Below the pieces are notes generated by a model, which was given only the letters and a program-made list of their open reading frames with translations, was not told the origin of the DNA and did no database searches. A stretch of DNA of 64,000 nt. Source: Planctomycetota bacterium. GTDB taxonomy: Bacteria > Planctomycetota > B15-G4 > SIAN01. Both the position numbers and the translations under genes were made by a program. Numbering within the stretch: position 1 is the first letter of the stretch; each line of letters starts with the position of its first letter. The stretch covers positions 40,775 to 104,774 of the forward strand of contig JANQQL010000034.1 of NCBI GenBank assembly GCA_028289345.1. The letters are read 5' to 3'. Positions 51,889 to 61,641 of the stretch are shown piece after piece.

Positions 51889-52686
51889 TCAGTCCACCCC
51901 TTGGGGAGGAAACTCTCGCTTTGATCGGAAACTCCGATTTGCCAACGCAAACTGACAACCCATCGAGGACAACACCGCCAAGAAAAACGCGGCTCCCACG
52001 CCATATCGAGGAAGCGAGCAGGCAAGCACCAGAAAGAACACCGCGTAGGCAAAGGACCCCTCAATCACCCCTCGGAGAAGCCGATGAGCTTCGGGGAAGC
52101 CGTGACTTCGGTGGGTGAAGATCGTCAAGGTTCCTGTGAACACGGGAAACGGCGCCAAAAGACCGGTGAGTTGTGGCCCCAGGGTCGGCGCCAAGTGGGT
52201 GAGTGCAAGAACGATTCCCGTGGCCACCAACATTCGGACGGGAATGTCCCAGGCAGGAGGATGCCCGGGCGTCGAAACTCTTGCGGCTTGCGGCACTGCC
52301 TTTCGAGCAATCCCAAGCACGAAGAGAACAAGAACGAACCCAAGCATGAGAGACAACGAGAGCGCGAGACTGAGCGCGCCAATCACGAGATAGGCAATCA
52401 CCCCGGCCACCGTGGCAACCGGCCAAGCTCCCCGGCCCGCCGACCAAGCGTACGCGATGCAAAACGCCGTCAACGGGAGGAGCCCCAGGAGGTTGCTCGC
52501 CGCGGCCGTTGAGGCGAACTTCGTCCCCTGCTCCCACGCGATGAACCATGCCAATGGTCCGGCCGTCAGCGGAAGGCCCACCAACAATCCTGCCGCGTGC
52601 GTCCCCAGCATTCGCTGAGCCACACTCGCCCCACCAATCAGGACTGGGGTTAGGAACAGTTTGAGTACGAGGAGCGTCGAAGTCAC
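51889..52686 (-). CDS. Multi-pass membrane protein of unknown function
   Basis: 265 residues with about eight hydrophobic helices (approximately 5-22, 33-50, 60-80, 86-108, 110-128, 150-168, 178-194 and 215-245). No charged active-site motif is visible; a loop with TLTIFTHRSHGFPEA lies near residue 188. The last part, FRSKREFPPQGVD, is cytoplasmic. I do not recognise the family; small transporters or permeases of the DMT or LrgB size range are possible. It stands alone, divergent from the cytochrome at 53016. Confidence 0.6.
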   Translation of the reverse strand: MTSTLLVLKLFLTPVLIGGASVAQRMLGTHAAGLLVGLPLTAGPLAWFIAWEQGTKFASTAAASNLLGLLPLTAFCIAYAWSAGRGAWPVATVAGVIAYLVIGALSLALSLSLMLGFVLVLFVLGIARKAVPQAARVSTPGHPPAWDIPVRMLVATGIVLALTHLAPTLGPQLTGLLAPFPVFTGTLTIFTHRSHGFPEAHRLLRGVIEGSFAYAVFFLVLACSLPRYGVGAAFFLAVLSSMGCQFALANRSFRSKREFPPQGVD

Positions 52687-53015
52687 CGGTCAACTCGCAT
52701 CGCTTCGCCGCAAGAAGAGACCACCCCCCATTCGTGGGGGCATGGCCATCGTCTCACTCGTTCTTGCGGTCTTTCCCCAGAGACTGGGAAGCCGGGCTCA
52801 TCCCCGGAAGACCTCAGAAGGACTCAAAGGCGCCACGACGCTTTCGACTCGGGCCACGCTGCAGAGCTTCTCTCCGGCGCCTGTCATGCAGGGAACTTCG
52901 GTCGGCGCGGCCCCGCAAGCGACAGAGCACCACAAGTTCAGATTTTTCCAGAACTATGCAGAACCCCGAATACGGATGTGGCGGGGATCCGAGGCCCAGC
53001 GCGCGAGGTAATCCC
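52687..53015. other. Divergent region upstream of propeller-cytochrome gene
   Basis: About 330 bases with no credible gene. It has a small perfect hairpin CCCCCA-TTCG-TGGGGG (52725-52740) with a UUCG tetraloop in RNA form and no T-run. The rest is the promoter area of the cytochrome. Confidence 0.4.
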
Positions 53016-56000
53016 ATGGAGCTCTCTCGGTACCCTAACCTTCTCCGTATCTTGGCTCTCGCTGCCCTCGCTGTGGGAACCAGCTCGCTCCGAGCTCAGG
53101 TCTCCCCGGTTCCGTACCACGAACTCGACAACGTGGAAGAACCGTGGGTGAACTTGAATCTTCCCTCCGTCCGGCCGATGTGCATCGACAATGGAACGGA
53201 CCTTTACTCGGTCAATACCCACGACAGCACGGTCTCGGCATTCGACCTCAACACTCGGGCCAAGCTGTACGAGGCCCGAGTTCCTTGGGGGCCCGTGTCC
53301 ATTGCCAGCTGGAATGGTCAGCTTCTTGTCGTTTCGCGTGGCTCTTATGTGCTGTCGTTCCTGGACGCAGCAACGGGCAAACTTCTGGACATGATGGAGC
53401 TTCCGCCAGAGCCGGCGGACATTTTGGTCGATGGCAACGAGGCATTCATTTCGTGCACCGCACGAGATGAAGTGGTTCGAATCCGCCTCGACACGAAGCA
53501 GTCATTCCCGCCCTGGCTGATCCCGAGCAAGCACCCCATGTTTCTTTCGTTCGATGCCAACATGGACGTTCTCGTGGCTCCCCAGCATTCGGGGAACAAC
53601 TCCGGCATCCTCAAGACCTCGGGGTTTGTGCCGGAAGGAGGCCCGATCTTGGATCTGGCCGATCCGAACGTGACAGACACTTCGCTCCCCGATCATGACC
53701 TGTTTCGCATCGATCGGACGGCAGGAACGGTCCAACCGATTCTGTCACAGATGGGAACGATCTTGTTCGGAAACGGCTACGACGCCACTCGCGACATCTT
53801 CTGGCAGCTAGCAACCGACGCGAACAACAAGGACCCGAACAAACAGGAGGAATCAAAGATTCGGGGAGAAGTCGTGAAGAACATCATCTCCCGCGCCAAC
53901 CTTCTTCCCGCCAATCTCGGCCTGATGGATGTGATCGACCTCGACGATGTCGACGGCGACGGAATCATCGACCCCGCGGACACCGTGGGCCAACCCTTTG
54001 GAATCTACGTAGATCCAGCCACCGGGTGGGCGATTGTGACGGGACTCCTCACCGACAACATCAAGATCTTCTCTTGGCAGGGCTTTCAAGTTGCGGAACG
54101 AGATCTCCCGGACGGGTCCATCCCCCGAGCGGTCCTGAACTGTCCCACACGAAACGAAATCCTGGTGTACTGCTGGGGTACCAACAAGATCGAAATCCTC
54201 GGGTCCTACCCCGGCTTTGGGTCCGTCGCCACGCTGGATCTTGGCTTCGATCCCACACCTCCCGAGATTCAAGAAGGGCGCAGAATCTACTACGACGCTC
54301 AGCACTCGCTTCACAACAACGCGTCTTGCAACAGCTGCCACATTGACGGCAAAACAGACAACATTCCCTGGAATCTCTCGGTCATCGACAAGGACGACAA
54401 AGGCCCCATGGTCACTCAAGTCCTTACGGGGATCGATGTCCTCGTCCCCTTCCATTGGCGGGGTGAGCAGCAGAACCATCTCATCGACTTCAATCCGGCT
54501 TTCGTGAACCTCCTGGGCGCATCCCAAGAGCTTTCCACGGGACCCGGGTCCGACTTTGAAAAGTTCGAATCATTCGTGCTTTCGATGAGGAATGCAGCCA
54601 ACCCGAATCAGAACAAGTCACGGCTCGTGGACGACAGCATTCACGCCCCCCTGAATCTGATCCCTGAGGATCTCTTGCCGGCGACGCGGTCCGCGTCCAG
54701 TGGACAGGTCGACTTTCTCGGGAACTCCGCCCTGACGTGTGTCACTTGTCACGCGTTTCCCAAAGGCACCGCCAACGAAGTCGTGGGCGTCGGGACAGGA
54801 AACAACCCCAATCAACAGTTCTTCAAACCGGCGCCGTTTCCAGAAGCGTTCCGCAAGATCTCGGATGGCGACCGGTCGACGTTGGATCTGGAGACCGCTC
54901 TGGTGACGTTCGATCCGGCGACGGGCTTCGAACCGCTTGAGTACCCGGTCACTGGCTCTGGATTCAACCACGATGGTCGGTCCTTGTCTCTGCACGGCTT
55001 CATTCGCCGCTTCGTGAAGACAATCCCCGACTTTTCGTTCGAGATGGGCATCAACATCACGGACTTCCTCTGGCAGTGGGACAACGGGATTGCACCCGCA
55101 GCCCACTCGGCAGTCCACCTGACGAATACCAGCTCTCCTGCGGAGATTGCCAACTTGGACTGGCTGTACGACCAAGCGCAGTTCAAAGACACGGCGACTC
55201 AGCAGAAGATTTCGAACTGCAGCATCGCCGTCATTGGGTCCGTGGATCTTGGATCGGGGTCCCAGGAGGTGAGCTGGTATTACAACCGACGGGTCGACCG
55301 GTTCATTCCCGACGACGGCACTCTTGCGCCACAGTCTCTCGACTTCTTCAAGGATCAAGCGACGATCCATTCTCAGGACAACTGGTTCCTGGGCCTTCCG
55401 GTCGGTAGTGCCGAGAGGTTCGCCGTGGACTATGACCAGGACGAGCTCTACAACGCGGACGAGCTCGCGGCGGGAACCGATTTGTACGACTCGGACTCGG
55501 ATGACGATGGCGATCCCGATGGCTTTGAAGTCGACAGTGGCACGGACCCGCTCGATCCGGGGGACATCGTCATGATGGGCGAGATCGACGATCTCCCCGT
55601 GTTCCGCCGGGCCAAAGTTCTGTGGAACACCTTGAGCGTTGCGAGCTTGGCCGTGGAGACAGACCGAATCACCACACTGACGGTGACCGCGACCGCAACC
55701 GCTCCGGAAGCCCCCACGATCGTTCACAGCATCGATCAACCCTCGAAGGTCCACCGGGTGATTCTCGACGATCTACTCCCGTCCACCATGAACGGGCCGA
55801 CGTTCGCCTACACTCTGCAGATCACCGCCACCGACTCGTTTCAGCGAAGCGCGACAATCACTCGCAACGTCACGACCGACGAACGAAAGAGCAGTTCCGA
55901 GATCGGAGTCGTGAGTCTCCTCCGATTCATCGAGCTCACCAAGAGCCCGGGAACCCCGGGAGGGAGCATCACGGCTCGGGTCGAAGTGGAAGTCTCGCGG

Positions 56001-56387
56001 CTCACGGACGGACCTCCGCGCGTCGCCATGCCGGGACAGCGCGTGGGATTTCGTGCTCTCCGAAACCTTCAACCCGTGCCCCCGGCAGATCTCATTACCG
56101 CCCATGACACGCAGTTCGAGAACAAAATGGGTCAGCTCTACACAGGCCTGGCCATGCCCGGGAGCTGGGTCGTCTCTGGTCCCACCGACGCCAACGGTCG
56201 AGCGGAGATCCTGTTCGAGGTTCGAAACATGGATCCCGGCGATGAGCTCACTTTGAACGTGGAAGTGATGTTCGTCTCCGGCCCGGACCCTGTTGAACCA
56301 TTCAACTTGAGAGCCGCAGGCGACTTGTTCAACTACAGCAAGCCGGACACGATCAAACAGAATCGCTGCCTTTCCACGACTTACTGA
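53016..56387 (+). CDS. Large secreted propeller-dihaem c-type cytochrome
   Basis: 1123 residues from ATG 53016 (signal MELSRYPNLLRILALAALAV). Residues about 40-420 look like a YVTN/lactonase-type propeller (VRPMCIDNGTDLYSVNTHDS, PADILVDGNEAFISC). Two haem motifs follow: CNSCH at about 438-442 and CVTCH at about 575-579, set in a MauG/cytochrome-c-peroxidase-like arrangement. Near residue 810-850 there is an Asp-rich thrombospondin-3-type calcium stretch (DYDQDELYNADEL, DSDSDDDGDPDGFEVDSGTD). The last 280 residues are beta-rich, including Ig-like sequence (TARVEVEVSRLTDG). It is an extracytoplasmic redox protein; partners are unknown. A strong hairpin follows the stop. Confidence 0.88.
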   Translation: MELSRYPNLLRILALAALAVGTSSLRAQVSPVPYHELDNVEEPWVNLNLPSVRPMCIDNGTDLYSVNTHDSTVSAFDLNTRAKLYEARVPWGPVSIASWNGQLLVVSRGSYVLSFLDAATGKLLDMMELPPEPADILVDGNEAFISCTARDEVVRIRLDTKQSFPPWLIPSKHPMFLSFDANMDVLVAPQHSGNNSGILKTSGFVPEGGPILDLADPNVTDTSLPDHDLFRIDRTAGTVQPILSQMGTILFGNGYDATRDIFWQLATDANNKDPNKQEESKIRGEVVKNIISRANLLPANLGLMDVIDLDDVDGDGIIDPADTVGQPFGIYVDPATGWAIVTGLLTDNIKIFSWQGFQVAERDLPDGSIPRAVLNCPTRNEILVYCWGTNKIEILGSYPGFGSVATLDLGFDPTPPEIQEGRRIYYDAQHSLHNNASCNSCHIDGKTDNIPWNLSVIDKDDKGPMVTQVLTGIDVLVPFHWRGEQQNHLIDFNPAFVNLLGASQELSTGPGSDFEKFESFVLSMRNAANPNQNKSRLVDDSIHAPLNLIPEDLLPATRSASSGQVDFLGNSALTCVTCHAFPKGTANEVVGVGTGNNPNQQFFKPAPFPEAFRKISDGDRSTLDLETALVTFDPATGFEPLEYPVTGSGFNHDGRSLSLHGFIRRFVKTIPDFSFEMGINITDFLWQWDNGIAPAAHSAVHLTNTSSPAEIANLDWLYDQAQFKDTATQQKISNCSIAVIGSVDLGSGSQEVSWYYNRRVDRFIPDDGTLAPQSLDFFKDQATIHSQDNWFLGLPVGSAERFAVDYDQDELYNADELAAGTDLYDSDSDDDGDPDGFEVDSGTDPLDPGDIVMMGEIDDLPVFRRAKVLWNTLSVASLAVETDRITTLTVTATATAPEAPTIVHSIDQPSKVHRVILDDLLPSTMNGPTFAYTLQITATDSFQRSATITRNVTTDERKSSSEIGVVSLLRFIELTKSPGTPGGSITARVEVEVSRLTDGPPRVAMPGQRVGFRALRNLQPVPPADLITAHDTQFENKMGQLYTGLAMPGSWVVSGPTDANGRAEILFEVRNMDPGDELTLNVEVMFVSGPDPVEPFNLRAAGDLFNYSKPDTIKQNRCLSTTY

Positions 56388-56707
56388 GTCGAGCGTTGTG
56401 ATTTCTCAAGGCGCCGTGCGACTGCTTGTCGCACGGCGCCTCCTCTTGAAATTCCGCTTTCTAAGAGAACTTTCTGGAAACCCACGTACGTGTCCTCACG
56501 CCCAAAGAGGTGTGACAGTCACCTCGCGGGTGACTTGCGACGGCCGGTTGCCGCGCCCTTTGGATCTCGGCCTCGGAACCCTGATCTCACGCAGGCCGGT
56601 GCCGGCCCGAGCAAGTCTTTGATCGTCGCACCGCTCCTCCTCAAGAACTGCCCGACGGGAATGAGAACGGAGATGAGACTTGTCCCCGCAAGCCATTCCT
56701 CGCCAGA
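56388..56707. other. Intergenic region between cytochrome and apbE
   Basis: 320 bases with no credible gene. The left end carries the hairpin at 56409-56441 described separately. The rest is presumed to hold the apbE promoter; no distinct motif was seen. Confidence 0.4.
56409..56441 (+). terminator. Strong hairpin terminator after cytochrome gene
   Basis: AGGCGCCGTGCGAC (56409-56422) pairs perfectly with GTCGCACGGCGCCT (56428-56441) around the loop TGCTT, followed by CCTCTT. It lies 22 bases after the cytochrome stop. The T-run is weak, but the stem is 14 perfect base pairs. Confidence 0.7.
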
Positions 56708-57808
56708 ATGGCTCCCATGGCAACGCGTCTGCACTTGATCGCCAGCCTCGCGCTCTCCTTCCTCGGCGAACCCGTCGCGCCTTCGAACGGATCTTGGCAA
56801 CACGCGCCCACCGACAAGGGATTGAGCGACGAGTCGCTGGAGCGGCACGAATTCTCCCACCCAGCCATGGGAACATGGTTTCGACTGGTGTTCTATGCAC
56901 CACCGCAACATGACCCCCAGAGCATCGCGGCAGAAGCCTTCCAACGCCTCGACGAGCTCGAACGGACGATGAGCGGCTACCAAGAAGGAAGCGAGATCTC
57001 GCGCTTGAATGCGGCAAGTCGCAACCACGACTCCGAACCTCGAGAAGTTTCCCCCGATCTGTTCCGAGTCCTCGCCATCTCCCAGGAGATGAGTGAGATC
57101 ACCCACGGTGCGTTCGACATCACCGTCGGCCCCCTCGTCGAGGGATGGCGTCGTGCACGAAGGCAAGAAGAGCTGCCCAACGCGGATCTCTTGCAAGCTC
57201 GTCGCCGATCAGTGGGGGATGAGTTCCTATCCCTCGACGCGGAATCTCAGAGTGTTCACTTTCTACAACCCGACATGGTTCTCGATCTCGGCGGAATCGG
57301 CAAAGGCTTCGCTTTGGACGAGATGCTCACCGTTCTTCGCGAACGAGGAATCACTCGCGCTCTGATCGAAGGGGGCGGTGACATCGTCACGAGTTCGCCT
57401 CCTCCCGAAGCCACAGCTTGGCGAGTCGCGGTGCAATCACTGCTGACTTCCGACCAAGAAACGTCGTGGACATTGCACCTCTCCCACCAAGCCGTCGCCT
57501 CCTCCGGTTCGACCTATCAGTACGTCGAGATCGATGGCCAGCGGTACTCCCACCTCCTCGATCCACGGAGCGGTCGCCCACTGCCGACCGGAATCGGTGC
57601 TGTCGCCGTCGCTCCCGGTGGCGCCCACGCCGACGCTCTCGCCTCGGCTCTGTGCGTCCTGGGTCCCAAGGGCATCACCCTGGTAGACCAACGCAGCAAC
57701 TGGGAAGGGCGCGTCGTCTTTCTCGAACAAGGCGCTGCTCGCACTTGCGACTCTCGGGGTTTTCGGTCCATGATGGCCGTCGCTGACTCACACCACGCGT
57801 CGAAGTGA
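56708..57808 (+). CDS. apbE: FAD:protein FMN transferase
   Basis: 366 residues; an ATG at 56717 is also possible. A signal peptide (RLHLIASLALSFLGE) precedes the ApbE domain. HPAMGTWFRLVFY, LDELERTMSGYQEGSEISRL, GAFDITVGPLVEGWRR and LDLGGIGKGFALDEM are the flavin-binding and metal motifs. GGGDIVTSSPP and YSHLLDPRSGRPLP complete the signature. It transfers FMN onto Thr/Ser of exported redox proteins. No obvious D-x-x-(S/T)-G-A-T flavinylation motif was seen in its neighbours, so its client lies elsewhere. It lies 44 bases upstream of the Gfo/Idh/MocA gene on the same strand. Confidence 0.94.
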   Translation: MAPMATRLHLIASLALSFLGEPVAPSNGSWQHAPTDKGLSDESLERHEFSHPAMGTWFRLVFYAPPQHDPQSIAAEAFQRLDELERTMSGYQEGSEISRLNAASRNHDSEPREVSPDLFRVLAISQEMSEITHGAFDITVGPLVEGWRRARRQEELPNADLLQARRRSVGDEFLSLDAESQSVHFLQPDMVLDLGGIGKGFALDEMLTVLRERGITRALIEGGGDIVTSSPPPEATAWRVAVQSLLTSDQETSWTLHLSHQAVASSGSTYQYVEIDGQRYSHLLDPRSGRPLPTGIGAVAVAPGGAHADALASALCVLGPKGITLVDQRSNWEGRVVFLEQGAARTCDSRGFRSMMAVADSHHASK

Positions 57809-57851
57809 GTCGCGACCAACACCGTCGCAGCAAAACCACGGAGAGCTTCGG

Positions 57852-59150
57852 ATGTCGTCCACGCCCAACACTCCTTCCCCGCTCCCGCCCGCCACCCGTC
57901 GCGAGTTCCTCAAAGCCGGAAGCGGCGCGGCGTTGACAGCCATGATGGCCCAGCCCTCGCTCGGCAGTGTGTTCGTGGAGGGTTCGGACACGATCCGCGT
58001 CGGACTGATCGGTTGCGGCGGGCGAGGAACCGGAGCGGCGTTCAACGCTCTCAAGGCCGATCCCGGGGCGCGGCTGGTTGCCATGGGAGACACCTTCGCC
58101 GATGCCGTTGCCAGTTCGCGAAAGTCCCTGCAAGAGAGCGAAGAAGTCTCCGCCCAGGTCACGGTCAGCGACGAGCACTGTTTTGCCGGGTTCGACGCCT
58201 ACCAGAAAGTGATCGAGCAGAGCGACGTGGTGCTCTTGGTCACCCCTCCCCACTTCCGGCCTCAGCATCTGCGCGCCGCGCTGGAAGCCGGCAAGCACGT
58301 CTTCTGCGAGAAGCCCATCGCGGTGGACGCGCCCGGCGTTCGCCACGTCCTCGAATCGGGCAAGCTCGCCACGGAAAAGAAGCTGAGCGTCGTCACGGGT
58401 CTCTGCTACCGCTACCACTACGCCAAGCGAGAGACCATGAAGCGCATCCACGAGGGAGCCATTGGCGACATTGTGGCGCTGGAGACGAGCTACAACATCG
58501 GCGGGCTGTGGCACCGGGGACGCCAACCCGAATGGTCCGACATGGAATGGCAGGTACGCAACTGGCTGTACTTCACCTGGCTCAGCGGTGATCACATCGT
58601 CGAGCAGCACATCCACAGCCTGGACAAGATCGCCTGGGCCATGGGCAGCTACCCCGTCAAGTGCACCGCGAGCGGAGGCCGCATCGTCCGCACCGAAGAG
58701 CAATGGGGCAACATCTACGACCACTTCAACACCACGTTCGAATGGGAGAACGGGGTGCGCGGCTACTCGTCCTGCCGCCAGTGGAACAATGCGGTGGCGG
58801 ACGTGTCCGATCACGTGTTCGGCACCAAGGGGCGGTGCACCGTGCAAGCTCACGAAATCACCGGGGAAAACGAATGGCGCTGGCGCAGTGAAGAGCCGGA
58901 TGACATGTACCAGAACGAACACGACGAGCTGTTCCGTGCGGTCCGCTCCGGGGAACCAATCAACGACTGCGAGATCATGAGCCACAGCACGCTGATGGCG
59001 ATCATGGCCCGCATGTCTGCTTACACCGGCCAGAGCATTACCTGGGACCAAGCCCTGAACTCCCAGGAATCCTTGACGCCGAAGGCCTACGAGTGGGGCG
59101 AACTGGCGGTGGCTCCCATTGCGCGACCGGGCATCACCGAGTTCGTTTGA
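57852..59150 (+). CDS. Gfo/Idh/MocA-family oxidoreductase with Tat signal
   Basis: 432 residues. A twin-arginine signal TRREFLKAGSGAALTAMMA near residues 15-35 marks export by Tat, so cofactor would be bound before export. The Rossmann motif VGLIGCGGRGTGAAFNALKA begins at about 57. The catalytic EKP lies in HVFCEKPIAVDAPG (about 155-167). The C-terminal Gfo domain has a conserved YHYAKRETMKRIHEGAIGDI stretch and DHIVEQHIHSLDKIAWA. Such secreted dehydrogenases are common in Planctomycetota and act on sugars or inositols; the substrate is unknown. It may share a transcript with apbE. Confidence 0.95.
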   Translation: MSSTPNTPSPLPPATRREFLKAGSGAALTAMMAQPSLGSVFVEGSDTIRVGLIGCGGRGTGAAFNALKADPGARLVAMGDTFADAVASSRKSLQESEEVSAQVTVSDEHCFAGFDAYQKVIEQSDVVLLVTPPHFRPQHLRAALEAGKHVFCEKPIAVDAPGVRHVLESGKLATEKKLSVVTGLCYRYHYAKRETMKRIHEGAIGDIVALETSYNIGGLWHRGRQPEWSDMEWQVRNWLYFTWLSGDHIVEQHIHSLDKIAWAMGSYPVKCTASGGRIVRTEEQWGNIYDHFNTTFEWENGVRGYSSCRQWNNAVADVSDHVFGTKGRCTVQAHEITGENEWRWRSEEPDDMYQNEHDELFRAVRSGEPINDCEIMSHSTLMAIMARMSAYTGQSITWDQALNSQESLTPKAYEWGELAVAPIARPGITEFV

Positions 59151-59329
59151 AACCCTCTTCCCAGCAGCGGCTCAAGACACTCTGTCGTCCAATCCCACGG
59201 CGCCGTCCCGAGGTGGGTGAAAGGACAAGTGCTTCGGGCTCTCTCTTCGCACAGAAAGAGTCGTTGACCACCCATTCATGGCAAGCCCGTGCCAAGGCGT
59301 GACCACGTCAACGCTGAAACGTCGGTCGG

Positions 59330-59376
59330 AAAAGAGAAACGGCGGGACCGGCTCATGACCGATCCCGCCGTTCTCT
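59330..59376 (-). terminator. Rho-independent terminator of secreted protein gene
   Basis: Read on the minus strand, GAGAACGGCGGGATCGG pairs with CCGGTCCCGCCGTTTCTC around TCATGAG and is followed by TTTT. It begins just 20 bases after the minus-strand stop at 59398. This is the clearest intrinsic terminator in the window. Confidence 0.85.
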
Positions 59377-59397
59377 AAATTCTCAGTGAAACGGGTT

Positions 59398-60984
59398 TCA
59401 GTTCACCGGAACTCGCAGTGCGTTGGACATGGAGGTTCCCTGGGTCGCCCCACCGTCGCTGACGACGAACTGCATGTAGAGGTCGAAGGTGCCGTCCAGG
59501 CCGGCGGCGCCCAGCATGATCTCGCCGTTGGCGTCGGTGACGCCGAAGGAGAGGAAGAAGAACGGGATCGGAACCAAGGTCCCGCCCTTGTAAGGCGTCG
59601 GGTTGCTCTGATCGGAAAGCAGAAGGATGGCGCCGGTGCTCGGGGGTGCATGGGTCAGGTTGAAGAGACCGGACTCACCCAGGCCGATGCCACCGCACAG
59701 GGTCAGGGTCGGCTGAACGCCACTGCCACCCACCTTGCCGGATCCCAAGTTGATCGCCGTGCTCGGAGCCATCGGCGCGTTGCCCTTGACCACCAAGAAG
59801 TCGACGCCCGCGCCGGCTCGAGCCTGCTCCATGATCATGGTCTGATTGGAGAGCGGAGCCGCGTCACAGTCGAATGAGAAGTTGTAGATGGTGTTCCATT
59901 CCACGGGATTGGAAGGCCCAGAGAAGCGAATGGCGTAGGTGTCGACCACCATGGACCAGTCATTGGCCGCCGAACCGTCCACGTCCTTGAAGGACAGGTT
60001 CTGGACCGTGGCTCCCGGGCACATCGGGATCTCGAACATGCCGACGCCGCGGCTGTTGTCGCGGTTGTGGATCGCATATTCGTAGTGATAGAAGCCGCTG
60101 CCGTCCGGCCCGGTCACCTTGGCGCCCATGTAAACCCGGCCATCGTCATCGTCGCCGTTGGTGGCGGAGTCGACCTTGGCCCCGGTCCATCGGCTCAGGG
60201 GGCTACCCCACACCAGGTTGCCGGCATCGGCAAAGTTCCAGCTATTGCCCGTCCAGGTCGGCACGACCTCGCGAGTCCCGCTGTTGTTGAAACGATTGGC
60301 TTCCGGCTCCTTCTCCACCACGTACTGAGAGAAGTAGTAGTAGGTCGCGGTCGGCTCGTTCAACATCGCGTCCGCAATCTCCATGCGGTGGCGCACCGGA
60401 CCCAGGGCGTTGATCATGGACTGAGACAAAGAACGGCTGCCGTCGCAATCGAACGGCGCGCCGACAGCCGGCTCTCCCGAGTCGAAATGGGAGCAGTTCG
60501 GATCCCAGTCGCCGGTCCACGGATCGATTTCGGCCGGTGGGCCAAGCCAGTTGCGGTCGCTGTTGTTGCCGACCGCGTAGGTGTCCGAGCAACCGATCTT
60601 CAGGGTCGGTCCACCGCCGCCTTCGCAGTTGCCGCAACCCGGCGCGTTGATGGAAAAGAACCCGTGCTTGACGTAGCTCCAGTCCGAGATCTGCTCCATG
60701 CGCCCGTTGAATTCGCGGGTCATCATGAACGCGATCATCGGATGGTCCGCATCCATCGGCGCTTCCCACAAGACTTCCTGGCTGCCGAAGTTGCAGCAAG
60801 TCGTCAGCATGGAAACCCCGGAGGTTCCGTTCGGGAAGGTTCCCTCGTGACCCATGAATGACAGGTCATCGAGTTCCGTCAGCGCGACGTCGGTGCCAAA
60901 CAGCGCATTGGGCTGAGCCGTAGCGGGCGTGGCAGCGATCGCTCCGAGAAGCGAAACCACCGCCGGCAAAACAACCTTCTTCAT
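59398..60984 (-). CDS. Secreted protein of unknown function with shared C-terminal domain
   Basis: 528 residues with signal peptide (MKKVVLPAVVSLLGAIAATP) and an excellent ribosome site AGGAGG 9 bases before ATG 60984. A Cys cluster (CGNCEGGGGPTLKIGCSDTY) lies near residue 110. The middle has GSGFYHYEYAIHNRDNSRGV and similar strands. The final 120 residues form a beta domain: GSGKVGGSGVQPTLTLCGG, GGTLVPIPFFFLSFGVTDAN, YMQFVVSDGG and SMSNALRVPVN. This end resembles those of the proteins at 40472-42193 and 61642-62877. The terminator downstream implies a single-gene transcript. Divergent from 61642. Confidence 0.75.
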   Translation of the reverse strand: MKKVVLPAVVSLLGAIAATPATAQPNALFGTDVALTELDDLSFMGHEGTFPNGTSGVSMLTTCCNFGSQEVLWEAPMDADHPMIAFMMTREFNGRMEQISDWSYVKHGFFSINAPGCGNCEGGGGPTLKIGCSDTYAVGNNSDRNWLGPPAEIDPWTGDWDPNCSHFDSGEPAVGAPFDCDGSRSLSQSMINALGPVRHRMEIADAMLNEPTATYYYFSQYVVEKEPEANRFNNSGTREVVPTWTGNSWNFADAGNLVWGSPLSRWTGAKVDSATNGDDDDGRVYMGAKVTGPDGSGFYHYEYAIHNRDNSRGVGMFEIPMCPGATVQNLSFKDVDGSAANDWSMVVDTYAIRFSGPSNPVEWNTIYNFSFDCDAAPLSNQTMIMEQARAGAGVDFLVVKGNAPMAPSTAINLGSGKVGGSGVQPTLTLCGGIGLGESGLFNLTHAPPSTGAILLLSDQSNPTPYKGGTLVPIPFFFLSFGVTDANGEIMLGAAGLDGTFDLYMQFVVSDGGATQGTSMSNALRVPVN

Positions 60985-61641
60985 GGGGGAGATCCTCCTG
61001 AGGGGGACTTCGCATCCCCCGACATTTTCGAACACTCCAGAGTGCGTCCCGTTCTCGGCCATTTCCCCGGGAAGGTCAACCCTTCGCCCGAGGGCTCGGC
61101 GGCGTTTCCCCTTCGCCCGCCATCCAGAAACTCTCCCGGGGAGAGACTCGACGGCCTACGGACGAGGCAATGTCCGCGGGCGAGCAGGGCCAAGCAAGAA
61201 TCGCCGGTCACGAGTCGCAGGAAGGACGACGGAATTGCCGGGAGGCAGGTTCCCTCCAACCACGAGCAAGTTGGGATCGCCTTGACGGGGAGGTCGCGTT
61301 GGGGGTGCCTCCGGGCCCTTCGCCGCCCCATCCGCCTTGCACCCAGGGCACGAGATTCAGGGGTCCTCCACGAGGGCGCCGCCCCCGCCTCCCACCGACG
61401 TTCGCCCCCGCCGATCTCCGCCCCCGCCCACATCCGCCCCGGCCGATGTCCGACTCCGCATGGGGATGATCAGCGCGGAATCAGATCCTCGGTTGCCGCG
61501 GGCGAATCGTTCCTCCCCCACGTTCGCGACCTCACACCACCGCGCATCCTTGACAAGGTCGCGTTACCTCCTACAAGTCGTAGGAATAATCTCCGACAGA
61601 TAGTAGGAGTTCTTCTTTCGATTCCCAGGAGGTCACCCCCC
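60985..61641. other. Long intergenic region with C-rich repeats
   Basis: About 660 bases between two divergent secreted-protein genes. No credible gene. At about 61335-61460 there are short imperfect C-rich repeats (CGCCCCCGCC several times). The right end holds a promoter and palindrome described separately. The region is unusually long for this window. Confidence 0.5.
61550..61608 (+). promoter_or_regulatory. Candidate promoter with overlapping palindrome
   Basis: TTGACA (61550-61555), a 16-base spacer and TACAAG (61572-61577) form a sigma-70-like promoter. The palindrome TCCTAC-AAGTC-GTAGGA (61569-61585) overlaps the -10 area, and GTAGGA recurs at 61603-61608. A repressor binding here could block transcription. 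The gene starts at 61642. Confidence 0.5.
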
